This document shows positions 5,724-10,688 of a DNA stretch of 10,688 nt, in pieces (the stretch's first letter is position 1; each line of letters starts with the position of its first letter). Source of the stretch: Geobacter sp. UBA4074 (GTDB lineage: Bacteria; Desulfobacterota; Desulfuromonadia; Geobacterales; Pseudopelobacteraceae); NCBI GenBank assembly GCA_002383415.1, contig DFYU01000068.1:5822-16509 (forward strand), in the 5' to 3' direction. A program made the translations under genes and the position numbers. The notes beneath the pieces were generated by a model that did no database searches, was not told the DNA's origin, and saw only the letters and a list, made by a program, of their open reading frames with translations.

Positions 5724-6722
5724 GTGCCGGTGGTTACCGTCACCAGCAGTGAGCTGGCACAGACGGTCGAGCTGTCCGGGACCGTCAGGGCCCGTACCAG
5801 CGCCCTGGTTGCGGCACGCATCCCCGGCACGGTCAGCCTGCTGCAGGTGCGTGAAGGAGATCGGGTGCGCAAGGGGCAACTGCTGGCCCGGCTGGAGGCA
5901 CAGGAACAGCTGGCCCAGGCCGGCGCAGCCAATGCCGGTATCGAAGAGGCGCAGCGCGGGCTGGACGAGGCCCTGGCACAACGCGCACTGGCCGACGCTA
6001 CCTTGAGCCGCTTCCAGGTACTCTATGACGAACAGGCCCTGACCCGCCAGGAATTCGAAACCCGTCAGACCGAGCGTGCCCTGGCACATCAGCGCGTTGC
6101 CCGTGCCGAGGCCCGGCTGCGTCAGGCACGTGAAAACGCACGGGCCGCCGGGGCCATGGCCGATTATGCACGGATCACTGCACCGATCAGCGGCATCATC
6201 ACCAGCAAGCAGGTCGACTTGGGGGTAACCGTCTTTCCGGGCCAGCCGCTGATGACGATCGATGACGAAACCAGCTACCAGTTGGAACTGGTCGTGCCGG
6301 AAAGCTACGCTGCACTGGTGCGCCCCGGCACGCCGGTCCAGGTCAGCCTGGATACGCTGCAGAAAACCGTCAACGCCACTGTGGCAGAACTGGTGCCGGC
6401 AGCCGATCCCGCCAGCCGCACCTTCACCGCCAAGGTCAACCTGCGCGTAAGTGGTCTGAAGAGCGGACTCTTCGGGCGGGCGATCCTGGCGCTGGACACC
6501 ACCCGCGCGACGCTGCTGGTGCCAAAGCAGGCCATCTTTGAGCGTGGCGCCTTAACGGCGGTCTGGACGGTTGACCAGACTGACACCATCAGAATGCGGC
6601 TGGTCAAGGTGGGCAAGGCAGCCGGTGGCCAGGTCGAGATCCTGGCCGGCCTGACCGGCGGTGAACGGATCGTGGCGACCCACCGGACAACGTTGGTGGA
6701 TGGCGCCAAGCTGGTCCCGTAA
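5724..6722 (+). CDS. RND efflux periplasmic adaptor (HlyD/MFP family), 5'-truncated
   Basis: The 332 residues from GTG 5724 make up nearly all of a membrane fusion protein, which would bridge an RND permease and a TolC channel. Lipoyl half-motifs lie at about 24-60 (VAARIPGTVSLLQVREGDRV) and 149-181 (YARITAPISGIITSKQVDLG). A coiled-coil alpha-hairpin spans 60-147, a beta-barrel about 182-260, and the membrane-proximal domain runs to the end. What is missing is the beginning: there is no signal peptide, and GTG 5724 has AAGGA only one base away, a poor start. Reading the same frame upstream gives CSNTHDQPPAS then QQVLKDV (5673-5723), which looks like the mature N-terminus of a lipoprotein. No ATG, GTG or TTG occurs in that frame between the stop at 5598 and 5724. 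Probably a decayed gene; if translated, the protein would stay in the cytoplasm. It could equally be listed as a pseudogene. Confidence 0.8.
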   Translation: MPVVTVTSSELAQTVELSGTVRARTSALVAARIPGTVSLLQVREGDRVRKGQLLARLEAQEQLAQAGAANAGIEEAQRGLDEALAQRALADATLSRFQVLYDEQALTRQEFETRQTERALAHQRVARAEARLRQARENARAAGAMADYARITAPISGIITSKQVDLGVTVFPGQPLMTIDDETSYQLELVVPESYAALVRPGTPVQVSLDTLQKTVNATVAELVPAADPASRTFTAKVNLRVSGLKSGLFGRAILALDTTRATLLVPKQAIFERGALTAVWTVDQTDTIRMRLVKVGKAAGGQVEILAGLTGGERIVATHRTTLVDGAKLVP

Positions 6723-6759
6723 CAACCGGGATACGACGATCGTTTCGAAAGGGAGCGTT

Positions 6760-7068
6760 ATGAAGACATTGCTGCTGACCCTGGGCCTGCTGGCAGCCCT
6801 GGCCGAAAGTGCCCGGGCCGATAACTTCCGCTGCCCCAATGGCGCCATCGTCTCCACCGGCGATACCATGGCCGAAGTCTATGTCGAGTGCGACCCGCCC
6901 AGCTTCAAAAATGTACGCACCGAATCGGAGGCCGGCTACCGTGGCGCCACCATCCTGATCAACGTGGAAGAATGGACCTACAACGAGGGGCCGCATCGCC
7001 TGATGCATACGCTGACCTTCCGCAACGGGGTACTGGAAAAAGTGCAGACCCTGGGCTACGGGAAATAG
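6760..7068 (+). CDS. Small secreted DUF2845-like protein
   Basis: This encodes a 102-residue protein. It starts at ATG 6760 with GGGAG at 6751-6755; an in-frame ATG at 6661 lies within the adaptor gene and lacks such a site. Residues 1-20 form a clean signal peptide ending in ARA, so the mature 82-residue protein is periplasmic. It opens with FRCPNGAIVSTGDTMAEVYV and then ECDPP, the pattern I recall for DUF2845 (Cys, then Gly-Asp, then Cys-x-x-Pro). The cysteines C25 and C44 could form a disulfide. Later it has VEEWTYNEGPHRLMHTLTF, predicted beta strands. The function is not known to me. It lies 37 bases after the adaptor and 3 bases before the permease, so it is cotranscribed with the pump and could be an accessory periplasmic protein; that is inference from position only. 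Confidence 0.75.
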   Translation: MKTLLLTLGLLAALAESARADNFRCPNGAIVSTGDTMAEVYVECDPPSFKNVRTESEAGYRGATILINVEEWTYNEGPHRLMHTLTFRNGVLEKVQTLGYGK

Positions 7069-7071
7069 ACC

Positions 7072-10000
7072 ATGACTGAACCGTCCCTCGGCTTTGCGGG
7101 CAAGGTGGCCCGCGCCTTCATCGATTCGAAACTGACGCCACTGATCGTAGTGGCCGCGCTGCTGCTCGGCCTGTTCGCCATCAAGATGACCCCGCGCGAA
7201 GAGGAACCGCAGATCTCGGTGCCGATGATCGACATCTATCTGCCACTGCCCGGCTCATCACCCCAGGAGGTGCAGGAGCGGGTGGTCAAGCCGTTTGAAG
7301 GGCGGTTGTGGGAAATTTCCGGCGTGGAATACCTCTACTCCATGAGTCGCCCCGGCATGGGGGTAATTACGGTCCGCTACAAGGTGGGCCAGAACATGGA
7401 AGAGTCGCTGGTCAAGCTATACAACAAGGTGATGAGTAACCGCACCGTGCTACCGGCTGGCGCAGGCGAGCCGCTGGTGGTGGCAAAATCCATCGACGAC
7501 GTGCCGATCCTGGCCCTGACCCTCTGGTCAGAACGCTATGATCACGCCATGCTACGCAAAGTAGCCCGCGAGATCTGCGACGAGCTAAAAAAGACCGATA
7601 ACGTGGCCGAGGCCGAGATCAAGGGCGGCCTCACCCGGCAGCTGAGGGTAACCTTGGACGGTGCCCGGCTGGCAGGCTTCGGCATCTCGCCGCTCCAGAT
7701 TGCAGCAGCCCTGCAGCAGGGCAACGCCTCGCTCCCCTCCGGCGCCTTCAGCGGTGCCAACCGCGAGATGCTGGTGGAGACCGGGCTGTTTCTGGACAGT
7801 GAACAGTCGGTGCGCCAGCTGGTGGTGGGCCTGCACAGCGGCCGGCCGGTCTACCTGGGCGATGTGGCCCAGGTCAACGATACGGTCAAGGAGCCGGATG
7901 ATTACGTCTTCATGGGCCTCGGCCAGGGGGCCGGTCACCGCCAGCTGAGCGGTAACCCCCATCAGGACTACCCCGCCGTTACCGTCTCCATTGCCAAACG
8001 CAAAGGAGCCAATGCCACCTGGGTGGCGGACGACCTGCTAAAAAAAGTGGAGTTTATGAAGGGCCGGGTGATCCCGGCCGACATCCAGGTGACGGTGACC
8101 CGCAACTACGGCGAGACCGCCCGTGAAAAGAACAACGAGCTGCTGTTTCATATGTTCCTGGCCGCCATCTCGGTCACGATCCTGATCGCCCTGTTCATGG
8201 GCTGGCGGGCCGGGGCCGTGGCGGCCATCGCCATACCGGTCACCCTGGCGCTGACCATGCTGATCTTCTACCTGATCGGCTACACCCTGAACCGGATCAC
8301 GCTGTTCGCCCTGATCTTCTCGATCGGCATCCTGGTGGACGACGCCATCGTGGTGGTGGAGAACATCCACCGTTATTTCACCACCACCCGCTTCAAACCT
8401 TTGGAGGCAGCCATCCGTGCCGTTGACGAGATCGGCAACCCGACGGTGCTGGCCACCTTCGCCGTGATCGCCTCGATCCTGCCGATGGGCTTTGTGGGCG
8501 GCCTGATGGGCCCCTACATGCGGCCGATCCCGGTGGGGGCCAGCATGGCCATGATCCTCTCCATGTTCATCGCCTTCATTGTGACTCCCTACTTCGCCTA
8601 CCGATTGATGAAGGGCCAGCACCATAGCGGGGCCGAACCGGAAGGCGAATCAAAACTGACCGTCTTCTACCGTCACTGGATGGGGCGCTTGCTGCACGAC
8701 GTAAAACTGCGCAACGGCTTCCTGATCGCCGTGGTGGTGCTACTGCTGGCCTCCTGCTCGCTGATCTACTTCAAGGCAGTTACGGTTAAGATGCTGCCGT
8801 TCGACAACAAAAATGAGCTGCAGGTGATCATTGACGCCCCGGAAGGGACCCCGCTGGAGCAGACCGCCCGCATAACCCGCGAGATGGGCGATGCCCTGCG
8901 CAGCGTGCCGGAGGTGACCGACTTCCAGCTCTACATCGGCACCAGTGCACCGTTCAACTTTAACGGCCTGGTGCGGCACTATTTCCTGCGCAAGGGGCCA
9001 CACCTGGCCGATATCCAGATCAACCTGCTGCACAAGGGGGATCGTTCCGCACAGTCACATGACGTGGCCAAGAAGATCCGTCCGCTGCTCAAGACGGTGG
9101 CCGACCGGCATCAGGCCAGGGTCAAGGTGGCCGAGATTCCGCCGGGACCGCCCGTACTCTCAACCCTGGTGGCCGAGATTTACGGCCCGGATGACACAGC
9201 ACGTGCCAGCATCGCCGAAAAGATCAAAGCGATCTTCACTGCCACCGCCGGGGTGGTTGATGTGGACTGGTACCGCGAGAGCGACCAGCCCAAGGCCACC
9301 TTTGTGGTGGACAGCGAAAAGGCGGCCCTCTCCGGCATCAAGGTGGCCGACGTGGCCCGCACCCTGAGCATGGCGCTGTCCGGCCAGGATGTAGGTCTGC
9401 TGCACCTGCCCAAGGAGAAGGAGCCGGTGGCCATCAACCTGCGGCTGGCAACCAACCAGCGCAGCTCCCTGGCCGATCTGGCCTCGATCAGCGTGCCCGG
9501 CCCCCGTGGCAGCGTGCCGCTGTCACAGCTGGTAACCGTGCAGACCGGCAGCGAGGCCAAGACCCTCTATCGCAAAAACCTGAAAAATGTCGTCTATGTA
9601 ATTGGCGATGTGGCCGGCGAGATCGAGGCGCCGGTCTATGCCATCCTCAAGATGCAGAACCAGATTGCCGCCCTGCCGACCCCGGACGGCTCCACAATCG
9701 AGATCCTGGCTGCCCGGCAGCCCTGGTCTGAAGCCACAATGGGCATGAAGTGGGACGGTGAGTGGCACATCACCTACGAGGTGTTCCGCGATCTGGGGAT
9801 CGCCTTTGGCGCCGTGATGGTACTGATCTATATCCTGGTGGTGGCCTGGTTTAAGGACTTCACCACCCCGCTGGTGATCATGGCCCCGATCCCGCTGACC
9901 CTGATCGGCATTCTACCGGGCCACGCCCTGTTCGGCGCCTTTTTCACCGCCACCTCCATGATCGGCTTCATCGCCCTGGCCGGCATCATCGTGCGTAACT

Positions 10001-10305
10001 CGATCATCCTGATCGACTTTGCCGAGATGAAGCGGGCTGAGGGGATGCCGCTGGACGAGGCGATCATTGAGGCCGGTGCGGTCCGTTTCCGGCCGATGCT
10101 CTTAACCGGCGCAGCCGTGGTGGTGGGCAGCTTCGTGATTGTCTTTGACCCGATCTTCCAGGGGCTGGCCATCGCCCTGATGTGCGGTGAGATCGCCTCG
10201 ACCCTGCTGTCGCGGGTCACTATCCCAATCCTGTACTTCCTGGTGCAGGGTTGGAAAGAACGGCACCATATCGGGCAGCCCCACGCTGCCGACACCCCCG
10301 CTTAA
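7072..10305 (+). CDS. RND efflux transporter permease (AcrB-like)
   Basis: This is a complete 1077-residue inner-membrane proton-driven exporter of normal family length. TM1 is at about 21-38, followed by the first large periplasmic loop (39-355). TM2-TM6 lie in about 358-512, TM7 at 548-567, the second periplasmic loop at 570-900, and TM8-TM12 in about 905-1058. TM4 carries the proton-relay pair D423-D424 in SIGILVDDAIVVVENIHR, typical of drug-type (HAE) pumps rather than metal pumps. R1005 and T1012 align with AcrB R971 and T978. The lysine equivalent to AcrB K940 is arginine here (R975 in IIVRNSIILIDF). No frameshift or internal stop is seen. It starts at ATG 7072, three bases after the preceding stop, with only a weak ribosome binding site, suggesting coupling. 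Substrate cannot be told from sequence. The companion channel and adaptor genes upstream are damaged. Confidence 0.95.
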   Translation: MTEPSLGFAGKVARAFIDSKLTPLIVVAALLLGLFAIKMTPREEEPQISVPMIDIYLPLPGSSPQEVQERVVKPFEGRLWEISGVEYLYSMSRPGMGVITVRYKVGQNMEESLVKLYNKVMSNRTVLPAGAGEPLVVAKSIDDVPILALTLWSERYDHAMLRKVAREICDELKKTDNVAEAEIKGGLTRQLRVTLDGARLAGFGISPLQIAAALQQGNASLPSGAFSGANREMLVETGLFLDSEQSVRQLVVGLHSGRPVYLGDVAQVNDTVKEPDDYVFMGLGQGAGHRQLSGNPHQDYPAVTVSIAKRKGANATWVADDLLKKVEFMKGRVIPADIQVTVTRNYGETAREKNNELLFHMFLAAISVTILIALFMGWRAGAVAAIAIPVTLALTMLIFYLIGYTLNRITLFALIFSIGILVDDAIVVVENIHRYFTTTRFKPLEAAIRAVDEIGNPTVLATFAVIASILPMGFVGGLMGPYMRPIPVGASMAMILSMFIAFIVTPYFAYRLMKGQHHSGAEPEGESKLTVFYRHWMGRLLHDVKLRNGFLIAVVVLLLASCSLIYFKAVTVKMLPFDNKNELQVIIDAPEGTPLEQTARITREMGDALRSVPEVTDFQLYIGTSAPFNFNGLVRHYFLRKGPHLADIQINLLHKGDRSAQSHDVAKKIRPLLKTVADRHQARVKVAEIPPGPPVLSTLVAEIYGPDDTARASIAEKIKAIFTATAGVVDVDWYRESDQPKATFVVDSEKAALSGIKVADVARTLSMALSGQDVGLLHLPKEKEPVAINLRLATNQRSSLADLASISVPGPRGSVPLSQLVTVQTGSEAKTLYRKNLKNVVYVIGDVAGEIEAPVYAILKMQNQIAALPTPDGSTIEILAARQPWSEATMGMKWDGEWHITYEVFRDLGIAFGAVMVLIYILVVAWFKDFTTPLVIMAPIPLTLIGILPGHALFGAFFTATSMIGFIALAGIIVRNSIILIDFAEMKRAEGMPLDEAIIEAGAVRFRPMLLTGAAVVVGSFVIVFDPIFQGLAIALMCGEIASTLLSRVTIPILYFLVQGWKERHHIGQPHAADTPA

Positions 10306-10315
10306 GGAGGCCTCC

Positions 10316-10528
10316 ATGTACATCGAACGGATCGTCAGGATCGTGGCCGGTGCATTCATCGTCATCTCGCTGTTGCTGGCCCATTATCACTCACCGCTCT
10401 GGCTCTGGTTCACCGGCTTTGTGGGCCTGAACCTGTTCCAGTCAGGCTTCACCCAGTTCTGCCCGCTGTTCATCATCCTTGAAAAGATGGGGGTGCCGCG
10501 CTTTCCCACTGACGGCTGCTGCAAATGA
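10316..10528 (+). CDS. Small DUF2892-like inner-membrane protein
   Basis: This encodes a 70-residue protein starting at ATG 10316, five bases after a perfect AAGGAGG (10304-10310) that overlaps the permease stop. It begins with MYIERIVRIVAGAFIVISLL and continues with a second hydrophobic stretch, WLWFTGFVGLNLFQSGFTQF, then CPLFIILEKMGV. Two membrane helices (about 7-22 and 27-45) and the NLFQS...CPL motif match what I recall of the DUF2892 / YgaP-type transmembrane family. It ends with paired cysteines, C68-C69. In other proteins this module is fused to rhodanese domains (YgaP), hinting at sulfur or thiol chemistry, but no rhodanese is present here. The function is unknown. It is cotranscribed with the RND permease. 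Confidence 0.8.
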   Translation: MYIERIVRIVAGAFIVISLLLAHYHSPLWLWFTGFVGLNLFQSGFTQFCPLFIILEKMGVPRFPTDGCCK

Positions 10529-10688
10529 GCACCCGCATCACGATCCTCTGCGAAAATTCGGTGGGGCCGATTTCCGGCACCCTGGGCGAGCACGGCTTCA
10601 GCGCGCTGGTTGAGCATAACGGCGATACACTGCTGTGGGATACCGGCCAAGGCTTTACCCTGCTGCACAACGCCCAGCGGATGAACAA
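10525..10688 (+). CDS. MBL-fold metallohydrolase, N-terminal part (runs off window)
   Basis: ATG 10525 overlaps the stop of the preceding gene (ATGA), giving coupled translation. The frame stays open for 54 codons to the window end. The start ITILCENSVGPISGTLGEHG, then FSALVEHNGDTLLWDTGQGF and LLHNA, matches the N-terminus of the MBL-fold group often annotated as dihydropterin-methyl-ribofuranosylaminobenzene-phosphate synthase-like. The first strands and the WDTG turn are visible. The metal-binding HxHxDH motif would lie beyond the window, so activity cannot be judged. No signal peptide is seen. Being the sixth cistron of the efflux operon suggests coexpression, not necessarily shared function. 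Confidence 0.8.
   Translation, partial: MSTRITILCENSVGPISGTLGEHGFSALVEHNGDTLLWDTGQGFTLLHNAQRMN

Noticed and set aside
8038..8625. 195-codon open frame on the - strand, rich in His, Asp and Gly
   Set aside because: It is antisense to the strongly conserved RND TM2-TM6 region. Composition mirrors GC-rich codons and no family resemblance is seen.

Overview
The window (about 60% G+C by eye, dense, every gene on the + strand) looks like chromosomal DNA of a Gram-negative, double-membraned bacterium. The protein sequences, the compact tolQ-tolR-tolA-tolB-pal order without ybgC or cpoB, and the C-N hydrolase between ftsK and tolQ are most like Geobacter-type bacteria (Geobacterales, Desulfobacterota). 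That assignment is from recalled family resemblance, not a search.

Layout. (1) 1-1238: the 3' end of ftsK (DNA translocase, with its winged-helix gamma domain) and a complete omega-amidase/Nit2-like C-N hydrolase whose ribosome binding site overlaps the ftsK stop. (2) 1239-5197: the Tol-Pal envelope system. A likely promoter precedes tolQ; tolQ, tolR, tolA and tolB are tightly packed or overlapping. pal follows after a 112-base gap that holds its own good sigma70-like promoter and a stem-loop near the predicted mRNA 5' end. A strong intrinsic terminator closes the unit. (3) 5198-10688: an RND efflux operon behind an AT-rich promoter with a dyad. It contains a truncated tolC-family gene, a 5'-truncated periplasmic adaptor, a small secreted DUF2845-like protein, a complete 1077-residue RND permease, a small DUF2892-like membrane protein, and the start of an MBL-fold hydrolase that runs off the window.

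How the genes work together. TolQ-TolR form the proton-driven inner-membrane motor, TolA spans the periplasm, and TolB and Pal link it to the outer membrane and peptidoglycan during constriction. FtsK acts at the same division site. The efflux operon would normally build a tripartite pump of outer-membrane channel, adaptor and permease.

Most notable: the efflux operon appears to have suffered an internal deletion. The tolC reading frame stops after about 130 recognisable residues. The adaptor frame begins immediately downstream without a start codon, signal peptide or lipobox, although the residues just upstream of its first usable start read like the mature N-terminus of an adaptor lipoprotein. 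The permease itself keeps its key residues. I see no strong evidence of a wholly new system. The best candidate for undescribed biology is the association of the DUF2845-like, DUF2892-like and MBL-fold genes with the RND permease.
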